Under the pieces are notes generated by a model. It saw only the letters and a list, made by a program, of their open reading frames with translations, was not told the DNA's origin and searched no databases. 64,000 nt of DNA, taken from positions 1-64,000 of the forward strand of contig NZ_FOKK01000006.1 of the NCBI RefSeq assembly GCF_900112005.1, given 5' to 3'. This DNA is from Algoriphagus aquimarinus. Its GTDB lineage: Bacteria > Bacteroidota > Bacteroidia > Cytophagales > Cyclobacteriaceae. The translations under genes were made by a program, and so were the position numbers. Below are positions 1 to 8,512 of the stretch, piece after piece (position 1 is the first letter of the stretch; each line of letters opens with the position of its first letter).

Positions 1-1
1 T

Positions 2-304
2 CAAGCCTTACTGGAAAAGTATCAAATCAGCTGTAGCATGACAGAAAGCTATGATCCATACCAAAATGCGGTGGCAGAAAGAGTCAACGGAATACTGAAA
101 CATGAATTTATTCTGGGGATCATAATCCATGATTTAGAACTGATGGACAAACTGATAAAAGAGTCTATTTATATTTACAATAATGAAAGACCACATTGGA
201 GTTGTCGGATGGAAACACCAACCAAAATGCACCTGCAAGACAGCATAAAGATTAGAACCTACAAAAAGAAAAATAGCACCGTGTCGAAACCCGATGCTAT
301 CTAA
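2..304 (+). CDS. IS3-family transposase, C-terminal fragment (cut by window edge)
   Basis: The frame is open from the window start. It reads through SMTESYDPYQNAVAERVNG, the end of the DDE (rve) integrase core of IS3-family OrfB, where the final catalytic Glu lies in the NAVAERVNG stretch. It continues to the usual short tail with YNNERPH, typical of IS150/IS3 relatives. The first in-frame ATG, at 38, is inside the domain, so the real start lies left of the window. Whether the whole element is intact cannot be seen. Family assignment is firm; activity is unknown. Confidence 0.9.
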   Translation, partial: QALLEKYQISCSMTESYDPYQNAVAERVNGILKHEFILGIIIHDLELMDKLIKESIYIYNNERPHWSCRMETPTKMHLQDSIKIRTYKKKNSTVSKPDAI

Positions 305-319
305 ATTATCCTTTAAAAC

Positions 320-344
320 TGTAACGCCTATTCAGGACTAGTCA
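320..344 (+). repeat. Probable right terminal inverted repeat of the IS3-family element
   Basis: Just after the transposase stop there is a sequence reading, on the opposite strand, TGACTAGTCCTGAATAGGCG. IS3-family ends commonly begin with TG, and the spacing from the stop codon (about 40 bp) fits a right end. The matching left end is outside the window, so this is inference from position and from the TG/CA terminus. Confidence 0.5.
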
Positions 345-357
345 CAAAATGAAGTGA

Positions 358-1092
358 TTAAAGCTTCTTAATCATTACATTCTTGAAGTACACTAGATCA
401 CCGTGATCTTGAAGTGTGATTTGCCCTTTTTTGAAGGTACCCCAATTAGGCATGTTTTTGAATTTACTATCTGCAACCAAAGCTTCCCACTCTGGAGTCC
501 AAAGTGTAGTGCTCACCACAGTAGTACCATTAAGGATAAGGTCAAGTTTTCCATTGTTAGAGATGATCTCAGCAGAATTCCACTCACCATAAGGCTTTAC
601 AGTCTCTTCACTACTTACGATCAGGTCATATAGATCTCCAGCTCTATGGCTGATGATTTTAGCGTCCGGATGTCCCTCGTTGTCCAGTACTTGCATTTCT
701 AGGCCTGTATGGTAAGAGCGCTCGTATTCTGGTGCTTCGTGAGTATAGAAAATCAATCCGCTATTTCCATTCTGAGAGATTTTCCAGTCGTATTTCAAAT
801 GGAAATTCTCGAACTCCTCGTTGGTAGTGATGTCTCCACCATCTCCCTCTTCCCAGTTGTCTTTGTTGGTAGCATCAAGATAAACTTCGCCGTTCTCGAT
901 TTTCCAAGCTTTGCCTACTTCAGCTCCACCGTATTTGTGCCAGTTAGAGAAATCATTGTTCGCAAATAGGTCCGTCCATTCTTCTGCTGGAGCGGCTGCT
1001 ACTTCTTCCGTTTCCGTTTCGGTTGCTTTTTCACCAGAGCACGAAGCAAGTATACCTGCCAAGGCTGCGATGAGGATATAATTTTTTTTCAT
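358..1092 (-). CDS. DUF1080 / 3-keto-disaccharide hydrolase family lipoprotein
   Basis: A 244-residue protein with a signal peptide ending in the lipobox LASC (Cys18), an acidic/Ala-rich linker to about residue 37, then one DUF1080 domain (PF06439) to the end. The domain is a concanavalin-like jelly roll; seen here are WTDLFANNDFSNWH near its start, NSGLIFYTH in the middle and a closing LQDHGDLVYFKNV. The family is now named for hydrolysis of 3-keto-glycosides. It should sit on the outer side of a membrane. It is the last gene of a minus-strand group, 5 nt after the cytochrome gene. Context with a GMC oxidase supports the 3-ketosugar role; the exact substrate is unknown. Confidence 0.85.
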   Translation of the reverse strand: MKKNYILIAALAGILASCSGEKATETETEEVAAAPAEEWTDLFANNDFSNWHKYGGAEVGKAWKIENGEVYLDATNKDNWEEGDGGDITTNEEFENFHLKYDWKISQNGNSGLIFYTHEAPEYERSYHTGLEMQVLDNEGHPDAKIISHRAGDLYDLIVSSEETVKPYGEWNSAEIISNNGKLDLILNGTTVVSTTLWTPEWEALVADSKFKNMPNWGTFKKGQITLQDHGDLVYFKNVMIKKL

Positions 1093-1097
1093 CTTAC

Positions 1098-1526
1098 TTA
1101 TTTTTTCAAAAGGAGTACATAACTCACCATGTCTTTAGCATCTTCCATACTCAATGCTGTATGTGGAGGCATTGGGATCTCGCCCCATACACCAACACCG
1201 CCATTGATTACTTTCTCAGCTAGCATAGTGATATTCTCATCTGTAGCTTCGTATTTAGCAGCTACATCTGCATAAGAAGGACCTACTATTTTTCTTTCTA
1301 CCATGTGGCATGAAGTACAATCAGAGGTTTTAAGTTTTGCAAGACCTTTGATGTAGATAGGATCGTCTTGATACTTTTCTTCAAGACTTATTTCTTTTTC
1401 TGGAGCTGCTGGAGTTTCTACAGCTGGAGTTGAAGTGGTTTCGGAAGTTTTATCTCCTCCACCGCAAGCGAATGTAAATCCTGCCAGAGCTACTAAGGCA
1501 AGGTTTAAAGGTTTTGTGATTTTCAT
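1098..1526 (-). CDS. Monoheme c-type cytochrome lipoprotein
   Basis: 142 residues. The signal peptide ends at Cys21 (FAC|GGG), followed by a Thr/Pro/Ala/Glu linker and a single class I cytochrome c domain. The heme-binding motif CTSCH is at residues 70-74 and the likely axial ligand is Met119 in IPMPPH. It should be a membrane-anchored periplasmic electron carrier. It lies 25 nt after the sugar isomerase gene and 5 nt before the DUF1080 gene, so probably in the same transcript. Its likely job is to accept electrons from the GMC/subunit-3 dehydrogenase encoded on the other strand; this is inferred from context. Confidence 0.88.
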   Translation of the reverse strand: MKITKPLNLALVALAGFTFACGGGDKTSETTSTPAVETPAAPEKEISLEEKYQDDPIYIKGLAKLKTSDCTSCHMVERKIVGPSYADVAAKYEATDENITMLAEKVINGGVGVWGEIPMPPHTALSMEDAKDMVSYVLLLKK

Positions 1527-1551
1527 TAAGTTGGATATTAAAATTGAGTAG

Positions 1552-2604
1552 TTAGATTCCTAGAATTCTTTTATTGAATTCTTCGTCAGCCCCTCTGCCG
1601 GCGAAGTCGTCAAATGCTTTTTCGGTTACATTGATGATGTGAGAAGCAATGAATGGAGCACCTTCTGCAGCTCCTTGCTCAGGATGCTTGATCGCACATT
1701 CCCATTCTAAAACGGCCCAGCCATCGTAATCGTACTGCGAAAGTTTGCTAAAAATTCCGCTAAAATCAACTTGGCCATCTCCTAAAGATCTGAAGCGACC
1801 AGCTCTCTCGACCCATCCTTGGTATCCGCCATAGACACCTTGCTTTCCTGTTGGATTGAATTCAGCGTCTTTTACGTGGAACATTTTGATTCTTTCGTGG
1901 TAAAAATCAATGAATTGCAAGTAATCTAAGCATTGTAATACAAAGTGACTTGGGTCATAAAGGATATTCGCACGCTTGTGGTTATTCACTTTATCTAGAA
2001 ACATTTCAAATGTCACTCCATCATGCAAATCTTCTCCTGGATGAAGCTCATAACACACGTCTACACCATAATTATCAAATTCGTCTAGAATAGGAGTCCA
2101 TCTTTTGGCTAATTCAGTAAATCCAGTTTCCACCAAACCTGCTGGTCTTTGTGGCCAAGGATAAACGGTGTGCCACATCAATGCGCCGGAGAAAGTAGCA
2201 TGTGCAGTTAGTCCCATATTATGGGAAGCTTTTGCCGCATATTTCAACTGCTGCACTGCCCATTCTGTTTTGCCCTGAAGATTTCCTTTTAGGTTATCTG
2301 GTGCGAATCCGTCAAATAATTCATTGTATGCAGGATGCACAGCCACTAGTTGGCCTTGGAGGTGAGTGGAAAGTTCAGTGATTTGTAAACCTGCTTCTTC
2401 TACAGTGCCCTTGATCTCATCTGCGTAAGTTTTGCTTTCTGCAGCTTTTTGTAAATCAATCATTCGAGCATCCCAAGAAGGGATTTGCACGCCTGCATAG
2501 CCAAGATCAGCCATGTAGTTACAAATGTTCTTCAGGTTATTGAAGGGTTCTGTGTCGTCAATAAATTGGGCGAGAAATATCGCCGGTCCTTTAATTGTCT
2601 TCAT
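1552..2604 (-). CDS. Sugar phosphate isomerase/epimerase (TIM barrel, AP endonuclease 2 family)
   Basis: 350 residues, no signal peptide, so probably cytoplasmic. A xylose-isomerase-like TIM barrel with metal-site elements: a Glu in VCYELHPGEDLHDG, an Asp/His in NILYDPSHFVLQ, a His in IKMFHVKDAEF and a late Glu in WAVLEWECAIKHPE. Such enzymes isomerise or epimerise (keto)sugars using a divalent metal. It follows the Gfo/Idh gene by 32 nt and precedes the cytochrome gene. The substrate cannot be read from sequence; the locus suggests a 3-ketosugar or its product. Confidence 0.85.
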   Translation of the reverse strand: MKTIKGPAIFLAQFIDDTEPFNNLKNICNYMADLGYAGVQIPSWDARMIDLQKAAESKTYADEIKGTVEEAGLQITELSTHLQGQLVAVHPAYNELFDGFAPDNLKGNLQGKTEWAVQQLKYAAKASHNMGLTAHATFSGALMWHTVYPWPQRPAGLVETGFTELAKRWTPILDEFDNYGVDVCYELHPGEDLHDGVTFEMFLDKVNNHKRANILYDPSHFVLQCLDYLQFIDFYHERIKMFHVKDAEFNPTGKQGVYGGYQGWVERAGRFRSLGDGQVDFSGIFSKLSQYDYDGWAVLEWECAIKHPEQGAAEGAPFIASHIINVTEKAFDDFAGRGADEEFNKRILGI

Positions 2605-2636
2605 TTTACTTAGGTTAATTTATTAGGTTCAAGAAT

Positions 2637-3806
2637 TTATTTTTCTACTTCGAATGGAGTCCATTTGATATCGGACTCATTACTTTTCAATACATGATCT
2701 ATGAAAGCCATTCCTCGGATTCCATCTTCTATGCCAGGATAGTCTTCCCATTCTGGCTTTGGCGTCTCACCGGCACGATCTGCATATATACATCTTGCAA
2801 AATTTCTATACAAGTTCGCAAATGCTTCTACATATCCCTCAGGATGTCCTGCTGGAGTTCTAGTGTTTTCATTTGCAAGAGAGCCTAAGTAGGCTGAACC
2901 GGCTCTGAATATCTGGTCGGGTGCCTCCGGCCAGCGCGCGATAAGTGTGTTATTCAATTCTTGCTGCCATTCCAAACCTCCTTTTTCTCCATAAATCCGG
3001 ATCCTCAGGTTGTTTTCTGCTCCAGTGTCAGTCTGCGAGGCAGTAAGCACGCCGGAAGCACCATTTTCAAATCGCATCAAGACTACTCCATCATCGTCTA
3101 TCGGTCTTCCGTCAAGCTTTATATACAGGTCTGCGCAGATAGCAGCCACCTTTTCTCCAGAAACATACTCTGCCAAATGGAATGCATGTGTGCCAATATC
3201 TCCCATGCATCCTGCCAAGCCATTTCTCTTTGGGTCAGTTCTCCATTCTGCTTGCTTGTTGTTTTCTGATTCCAAGAGTTTCCAAAGCCAACCCTGAGGA
3301 TATTCTACATAGACTTTTCTCACTTTTCCGATTTGCCCTTCAGTGATCATTTGCTTGGCTTGCTTGATCATCGGATAGCCAGAGTACGTGTGAGTCAAGA
3401 GGAATCTTCTGTCAGAAGCTTTTACGACATGATAAAGCTCTTTTGCCTCAGTGTAATTCAGGGTAAGCGGCTTGTCCAGTGCTACATGAAATCCAGCGTT
3501 GAGCGCTTTTACTGTAGGGTCAAAATGCAAATTGTTTGGCGTCACGATCACGACTACGTCCATCCGCTCAGATTCTGGAAGTCCCAGTTCTTTGGCAAAC
3601 ATATCATCGTAATTGGCATAAACTCGAGTAGGATCGAGCATAAGCTCTTTGCCACGTTGTATTGATTTTTCTGGATTTGAACTAAATGCGCCAGCGACCA
3701 GCTCAAACATCCCGTCCATCAATGCGCCATTTAAATGGATGGCACCTATAAAAGATCCTGGACCGCCACCAATAAGTCCGATTTTTAGTTTTTGTGTTGC
3801 TGACAT
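2637..3806 (-). CDS. Gfo/Idh/MocA family sugar oxidoreductase
   Basis: 389 residues, cytoplasmic. The N-terminal Rossmann fold has the nucleotide loop IGLIGGGPGSFIGAIHL (about residues 9-25) and the family Lys in ALDKPLTLN. The C-terminal alpha/beta domain has the catalytic-site segment GDIGTHAFHLAEYVSG with Asp and His. Family members reduce or oxidise sugars with NAD(P); in 3-ketosugar loci they are proposed to reduce or re-oxidise ketosugars. First gene of the minus-strand group, reading away from the transporter gene across a 253-bp gap. Confidence 0.87.
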   Translation of the reverse strand: MSATQKLKIGLIGGGPGSFIGAIHLNGALMDGMFELVAGAFSSNPEKSIQRGKELMLDPTRVYANYDDMFAKELGLPESERMDVVVIVTPNNLHFDPTVKALNAGFHVALDKPLTLNYTEAKELYHVVKASDRRFLLTHTYSGYPMIKQAKQMITEGQIGKVRKVYVEYPQGWLWKLLESENNKQAEWRTDPKRNGLAGCMGDIGTHAFHLAEYVSGEKVAAICADLYIKLDGRPIDDDGVVLMRFENGASGVLTASQTDTGAENNLRIRIYGEKGGLEWQQELNNTLIARWPEAPDQIFRAGSAYLGSLANENTRTPAGHPEGYVEAFANLYRNFARCIYADRAGETPKPEWEDYPGIEDGIRGMAFIDHVLKSNESDIKWTPFEVEK

Positions 3807-4059
3807 AGGTTAAAAGACTAGTTACTCAGGAATTAATGCTTGAAATAATTGAAACCAAGCGGAAAATCCTCCGCTCATTGAACGAATAAGAAGAATAATT
3901 GATCAACAGCAACATCAAGGTATGAATGGCTAGGTCTATTCTAATTAGAATCCCTTACTTGGTATTCAATTGAACAGCCTAAAATAGGTCAATTTGGCTA
4001 AACTTTAAACTTTGGCTACCTCTTAAAAACGAACTCTGCCTTAATCTGATTTTAAATCG
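3807..4059. promoter_or_regulatory. Divergent regulatory gap between the two halves of the sugar locus
   Basis: A 253-bp AT-rich gap between two divergent starts, so it must hold both promoters. A small hairpin (arms AGCGGA/TCCGCT) lies at 3858-3875, and TTTG-containing runs lie at 3993 and 4011 on the plus strand. No exact TAnnTTTG box and no clear operator was found. Its role is inferred from gene orientation only. Confidence 0.45.
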
Positions 4060-5277
4060 ATGAATATCAATACCAAGCTCCGACTTTCCTTCATGATGTT
4101 TTTAGAGTTTTTTATTTGGAGCTCTTGGTTTGTGACTTTAGGCACTTTTTTAGGAGCTAATCTTATGGCCAACGGACAAGAGGTAGCCTTGGCATTTTCT
4201 ACACAATCATTTGGGGCAATCATTGCACCCTTTGTCGTTGGACTAATCGCTGATCGCTATTTTCACGCACAGCGAATCTTGGGGGTTATTCATCTCTTGG
4301 GAGCTGGGTTGATGTACTTGCTATATACAGCAACAGATTTCGCGGGCTTTTTCCCGATTCTATTAGGGTACATGATTTTATTTATGCCCACACTGGCTTT
4401 GGTGAATTCTGTTTCTTTCAATCAAATGACCAATCCAGCTAAAGAGTTTTCTGTCATTCGTGTTTGGGGGACAATTGGCTGGATCACTGCTGGGGTTATA
4501 ATTAGTTACTTCGCTTGGGATAGTCAAGCGGGGATCAAAGAAGGTTTATTGGAAAACACCTGGATTATGGCAGGTGTAAGTTCTCTGATTTTGGGGCTAT
4601 ATAGTTTTACCCTCCCTGCTACACCTCCTCAAGCCAAATCGTCTGATAAAATCAAGTTGTCCGAAATTCTGGGTTTAGATGCTTTATCCTTACTAAAGCA
4701 TAAGAATTTCGCGATTTTCTTTATCTCATCTATTTTGATCTGCATTCCTCTGGCTTTTTACTACCAAAATGCCAGCCCGTTTCTAACTGAAATCGGCCTC
4801 GAAAAATCAACTGGAAAAATGGCCTTGGGTCAGGTGTCTGAAGTAGTTTTTATGCTTGCTTTGCCTGTATTCTTTTCCAGATTTGGCATCAAAAAGACCT
4901 TGATTGTAGCCATGATAGCTTGGGCAGTTCGATATATTTTCTTTGCTTTCGGAGATGCGAATGAAGGAGTATGGATGCTTCTAGTTGGAATAGCACTTCA
5001 TGGTATCTGTTATGATTTCTTCTTTGTGAGCGGGCAGATCTATACAGACGCACATGCTGGAGCAAAATATAAATCTTCAGCTCAGGGTTTAATTACCTTG
5101 GCTACTTATGGCGTAGGAATGCTAATTGGCTTCTGGGCGGCAGGATTAATCTCAGATTATTACACAAATGAAGCTGGCGCCCATCTTTGGAAATCAATTT
5201 GGTTGATTCCTTCTGGTATTTCCGTTTTGGTTTTGCTATTTTTCATTTCTCTTTTCAAAAGAGAACAAATAAATTAA
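4060..5277 (+). CDS. MFS transporter, nucleoside/H+ symporter (NupG-like) family
   Basis: 405 residues of very hydrophobic sequence with about 12 membrane spans. It starts with FFIWSSWFVTLGTFLG and has the MFS loop GLIADRYFHAQRILG between spans 2 and 3, typical of the Nuc_H_symport family (PF03825). In Bacteroidota this family is often found in sugar loci, so the substrate may be a sugar and not a nucleoside. It opens the plus-strand group; 16 nt separate it from the next gene. It probably imports the sugar or ketosugar product across the inner membrane. Confidence 0.8.
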   Translation: MNINTKLRLSFMMFLEFFIWSSWFVTLGTFLGANLMANGQEVALAFSTQSFGAIIAPFVVGLIADRYFHAQRILGVIHLLGAGLMYLLYTATDFAGFFPILLGYMILFMPTLALVNSVSFNQMTNPAKEFSVIRVWGTIGWITAGVIISYFAWDSQAGIKEGLLENTWIMAGVSSLILGLYSFTLPATPPQAKSSDKIKLSEILGLDALSLLKHKNFAIFFISSILICIPLAFYYQNASPFLTEIGLEKSTGKMALGQVSEVVFMLALPVFFSRFGIKKTLIVAMIAWAVRYIFFAFGDANEGVWMLLVGIALHGICYDFFFVSGQIYTDAHAGAKYKSSAQGLITLATYGVGMLIGFWAAGLISDYYTNEAGAHLWKSIWLIPSGISVLVLLFFISLFKREQIN

Positions 5278-5293
5278 CCTCAATAACCCCCTC

Positions 5294-6172
5294 ATGACCA
5301 AACCTATTGACACTGGAAGAAGAGATTCTTTCAAAAAAGTTTTACTTGGCGGTGCCGCTTTTAGCACGTTATCCTCCTTTGATTTGAAGCAAGAGAAACC
5401 ATATGCATTGAAAGGGAATATCAATCATGGTGTATGCCACTGGTGTTTTCGTGATTATAGCCTTGAAGATTTCTGTGTAGAAGCTAAGAAGATTGGTATC
5501 AAAGGCATTGACCTGATCGGACCAAGTAATTGGCACATTCTGAAAAAGCACGGACTAGACTCCTCTATGTGTAATGGGGCTGAGATCAGTCTTACAGAAG
5601 GTTTTGGAGAGGTGAAGTATCATGAGCAATTGATCAAAAATTATACAGAGATGATTCCTAAGGTAGCAGAAGCTGGCTACAAAAACTTGATATGTTTCTC
5701 TGGAAACAGAAGAGGAATGGATGATGAGACAGGATTGAAAAACTGTGTGATCGGCCTTGAGAAAATCATTCCTATAGCTGAAAAGCACGGTGTAATCATT
5801 CAAATGGAACTTCTTAATAGTCGAGTAAATCACAAAGATTATTTATGTGATATGTCTGCTTTTGGTATTGAGTTGTGTAAGCGCTTGGGGAGTGAGAATT
5901 TCAAATTGCTTTACGATATTTATCACATGCAGATCGACGAAGGAGATCTAATCAGAAGTGTACAGGATAATCATCAGTACTTTGGACATTATCACACTGC
6001 AGGCAATCCAGGTAGAAATGAGTTGGATGATACACAGGAGATTTATTACCCTGCCTTGATGAAAGCGATTGTCGCTACTGGGTACAAAGGTTATGTTTCA
6101 CATGAATTCCTACCAAAGTCTGACGATAAAATGGCTGCATTGGCCCAAGGAGTTCAGATCTGTGATGTCTAA
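5294..6172 (+). CDS. Hydroxypyruvate isomerase-like TIM-barrel protein with Tat-like signal
   Basis: 292 residues. The N-terminus has GRRDSFKKVLLGGAAFSTL (Arg9-Arg10), a twin-arginine-type signal. The rest is a xylose-isomerase-like barrel resembling Hyi/OtnI: IIQMELLNSRVNH (Glu), LLYDIYHMQIDEGDL (Asp, His), HYHTAGNPGRNELDD (His) and a late YVSHEFLP (Glu). Four metal/acid ligands appear present. The Tat signal suggests action in the periplasm on a sugar or keto acid. It lies between the MFS and GMC genes; the Hyi name reflects fold similarity only. Confidence 0.78.
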   Translation: MTKPIDTGRRDSFKKVLLGGAAFSTLSSFDLKQEKPYALKGNINHGVCHWCFRDYSLEDFCVEAKKIGIKGIDLIGPSNWHILKKHGLDSSMCNGAEISLTEGFGEVKYHEQLIKNYTEMIPKVAEAGYKNLICFSGNRRGMDDETGLKNCVIGLEKIIPIAEKHGVIIQMELLNSRVNHKDYLCDMSAFGIELCKRLGSENFKLLYDIYHMQIDEGDLIRSVQDNHQYFGHYHTAGNPGRNELDDTQEIYYPALMKAIVATGYKGYVSHEFLPKSDDKMAALAQGVQICDV

Positions 6173-6200
6173 CTAATTCAAAAACTTAAAAACCATATTT

Positions 6201-7880
6201 ATGGCAAATGAATCATATGACGCAATTGTAGTTGGGTCAGGAATAAGCGGCGGTTGGGCTGCAAAAGAACTAACCGAAAAGGGGCTCAAAGTATTGATGC
6301 TGGAAAGAGGCCCTGATGTAAAACACATCAAAGACTATAAAACGGCTACCACCCCTCCATGGGAAGTTCCTCACAGAGGAAGAGATACACAGCAGCAGAT
6401 TGCTGATCACCCAAATCTAAAAAGAGATTATGTGCTTAATGAGTTGAACCTTGATTGGTGGGCACATGAAGATGAGTCTCCATATGTAGAGGAGAAGCCA
6501 TTTACATGGTTTAGAGGGTATCAGGTAGGTGGACGTTCTCTACTTTGGGGAAGACAGTCTTACCGCTGGTCTGATATAGATTTCGAAGGAAATGCTAAAG
6601 AAGGCGTAGCTGTAGATTGGCCAATCCGCTACAAAGATATTGCTCCTTGGTATTCTTATGTAGAGAAATTCATTGGAGTTTCAGGTTCCAAAGATGGTTT
6701 GGATGTACTTCCAGATGGCGAATTTATGCCTCCTATGCCGATGAACTGTGTAGAGGAAGACGGAGCAGCCAAAATCAAAGAACATTATAAAGGTGCTAGA
6801 ACTTGGACTATTGGTCGTCCGGCAAATATCACTGAGCCACTTCCAGGTAGACCAGGTTGTCAGTACAGAAGCAAGTGTTCCTTGGGTTGCCCATTCGGTG
6901 GGTATTTCAGTACGCAAGCGTCTACCTTACCAGCAGCTGAGGCTACAGGTAATTTGACTTTGAGACCTTGGTCTATTGTGAGGAGATTGATTTACGATAA
7001 AGACACCAAGAAAGCTACAGGCGTAGAAGTAGTGGATGGGCAAACGAATGAAACGATTGAGTACAATGCGAAAATCGTATTCCTTTGTGCTTCTGCATTT
7101 AACTCTACTGCTATTCTGATGCGTACCGCTACAGATGTGTGGCCGGGTGGATTGGGCAGTAGCTCAGGAGAACTTGGACACAACGTAATGGATCACCATT
7201 TCCGCTTGGGAGCAAGAGGATCTATGGAAGGTTACGAAGACAAATATTACTTTGGTCGAAGACCAACTGGACTATATATCCCAAGATTCCGAAATGTACA
7301 CGGAGATAAGAGAGATTACCTACGCGGCTTTGGATATCAAGGTGGAGCTAGTCGTAGTGGCTGGACTCGTGATGTCGCCGAATTGAATTTTGGTGCTCCG
7401 ATGAAAGATGCACTTACCCAGCCAGGACCATGGGGAATGGGGATAACTGCCTTTGGAGAAATACTTCCTTACCACGAAAATACGATCAAGTTTAGTGATA
7501 CCGTGGTTGATAAGTGGGGGATGGAAGCATTGGTAATGAATGCTGAGATCAAAGACAATGAAATCAAGATGCGTAAGGATATGATGTCAGATGCAGCAGA
7601 GATGTTGGAAGTGGCAGGATTTAAAGATATTCAAGAATACGATGCAGGTTATACTTTCGGACAGGGTATCCACGAAATGGGAACAGCAAGAATGGGTCGC
7701 GATCCAAAGACATCTGTTTTGAACGGGAATAACCAAGTCTGGGAAGCGAAAAACGTATTCGTAACTGATGGAGCATGTATGACATCTGCATCGGCTGTGA
7801 ACCCTTCACTTACTTACATGGCGTTGACGGCAAGAGCAGCAGCTTTTGCAGTAGATGAATTGAATAAGCAAAATCTCTAA
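6201..7880 (+). CDS. GMC family FAD-dependent sugar dehydrogenase, large subunit
   Basis: 559 residues. FAD-binding VVGSGISGGWAAKEL lies at about 10-24, the second flavin segment GGRSLLWGRQSYRW at about 110-124, and the GMC C-terminal domain ends with HEMGTARMG (catalytic His) and NPSLTYMALTARAA. A three-Cys motif CQYRSKCSLGC near residue 218 resembles the [3Fe-4S] site of bacterial FAD-glucose dehydrogenase catalytic subunits. There is no signal peptide; such subunits are exported on the Tat signal of the subunit-3 partner, encoded 17 nt downstream. Likely oxidises sugars, perhaps at C3, in the periplasm. The substrate is not visible. Confidence 0.88.
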   Translation: MANESYDAIVVGSGISGGWAAKELTEKGLKVLMLERGPDVKHIKDYKTATTPPWEVPHRGRDTQQQIADHPNLKRDYVLNELNLDWWAHEDESPYVEEKPFTWFRGYQVGGRSLLWGRQSYRWSDIDFEGNAKEGVAVDWPIRYKDIAPWYSYVEKFIGVSGSKDGLDVLPDGEFMPPMPMNCVEEDGAAKIKEHYKGARTWTIGRPANITEPLPGRPGCQYRSKCSLGCPFGGYFSTQASTLPAAEATGNLTLRPWSIVRRLIYDKDTKKATGVEVVDGQTNETIEYNAKIVFLCASAFNSTAILMRTATDVWPGGLGSSSGELGHNVMDHHFRLGARGSMEGYEDKYYFGRRPTGLYIPRFRNVHGDKRDYLRGFGYQGGASRSGWTRDVAELNFGAPMKDALTQPGPWGMGITAFGEILPYHENTIKFSDTVVDKWGMEALVMNAEIKDNEIKMRKDMMSDAAEMLEVAGFKDIQEYDAGYTFGQGIHEMGTARMGRDPKTSVLNGNNQVWEAKNVFVTDGACMTSASAVNPSLTYMALTARAAAFAVDELNKQNL

Positions 7881-7897
7881 TCGTAAAAGACAAGACT

Positions 7898-8458
7898 ATG
7901 ACTATGAATAGAAGAGACGCTTTGAAGAGCGTCATGGTAATGATGGGAGGCACGATGATCGGCGCTACGGCGATTATGACAGGTTGTACTCCCGAAAACC
8001 AAATTGAGGGATTAGATTTTGATCCGGATGATATAGCTTTCTTAGACGAATTGGGTGACACGATCATTCCAGAAACTGACACTCCTGGCGCGAAAGCAAC
8101 CGGTATTGGATCTTTTATGGTAATGATGGTGAAAGACACTTACGACGGAGATAACCAGAAGGAGTTTGTTGATGGCTTGAATAAATTGAGAAAAGACTTC
8201 AAATCAGCTAATGGTAAAGACTTCGTAGGTGCGCCTGCTGAAGAGAGATTAGCGTATTTGAATAAGATGAATGAGGAGTTCAAAGCAAGTGGAAAAGACA
8301 GAAGTCCTAAGGTGATTAATATGCTAAGAGACTTAACTGTCTTGGGCTATTTCTCATCTGAAATTGGTGCTACTCAAGCATTGAATTATGTGGAAACTCC
8401 AGGGAAATTTGACCCTTGTATGCCATACAATAAAGGCGATAAAGCTTACGCGATTTAA
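7898..8458 (+). CDS. Gluconate 2-dehydrogenase subunit 3 family protein (Tat lipoprotein)
   Basis: 186 residues. It starts NRRDALKSVMVMMGG (twin Arg at 5-6) and reaches Cys30 in a lipobox-like MTGC, so a Tat-exported lipoprotein. The body fits gluconate 2-dehydrogenase subunit 3 (PF13618): DDIAFLDELGDTIIPETDTPGA near the start and LRDLTVLGYFSSEIG near the end. In GMC dehydrogenases this small subunit carries the large one across the membrane and is needed for activity. A second ATG at 7904 is an equally good start. Confidence 0.87.
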   Translation: MTMNRRDALKSVMVMMGGTMIGATAIMTGCTPENQIEGLDFDPDDIAFLDELGDTIIPETDTPGAKATGIGSFMVMMVKDTYDGDNQKEFVDGLNKLRKDFKSANGKDFVGAPAEERLAYLNKMNEEFKASGKDRSPKVINMLRDLTVLGYFSSEIGATQALNYVETPGKFDPCMPYNKGDKAYAI

Positions 8459-8478
8459 GTAACACAACCTATAAAAAT

Positions 8479-8503
8479 AGCCTGCTCCTCCTAGGGGCAG
8501 GCT
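8479..8503 (+). terminator. Hairpin between subunit 3 and the next isomerase gene
   Basis: Arms of 11 nt (8479-8489 and 8493-8503) pair with one G-T wobble around a 3-nt loop. A U-rich run is nearly absent afterwards, so it may act as a weak terminator or an RNA stability hairpin inside the operon. The arms resemble the AGCCTG/CAGGCT terminators seen at 27.3, 28.5 and 29.5 kb. Confidence 0.5.
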
Positions 8504-8512
8504 TACCTATTT

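Noticed and set aside
7810..8139. 109-codon minus-strand frame across the GMC and subunit-3 genes
   Set aside because: Antisense shadow; both plus-strand genes have clear families.
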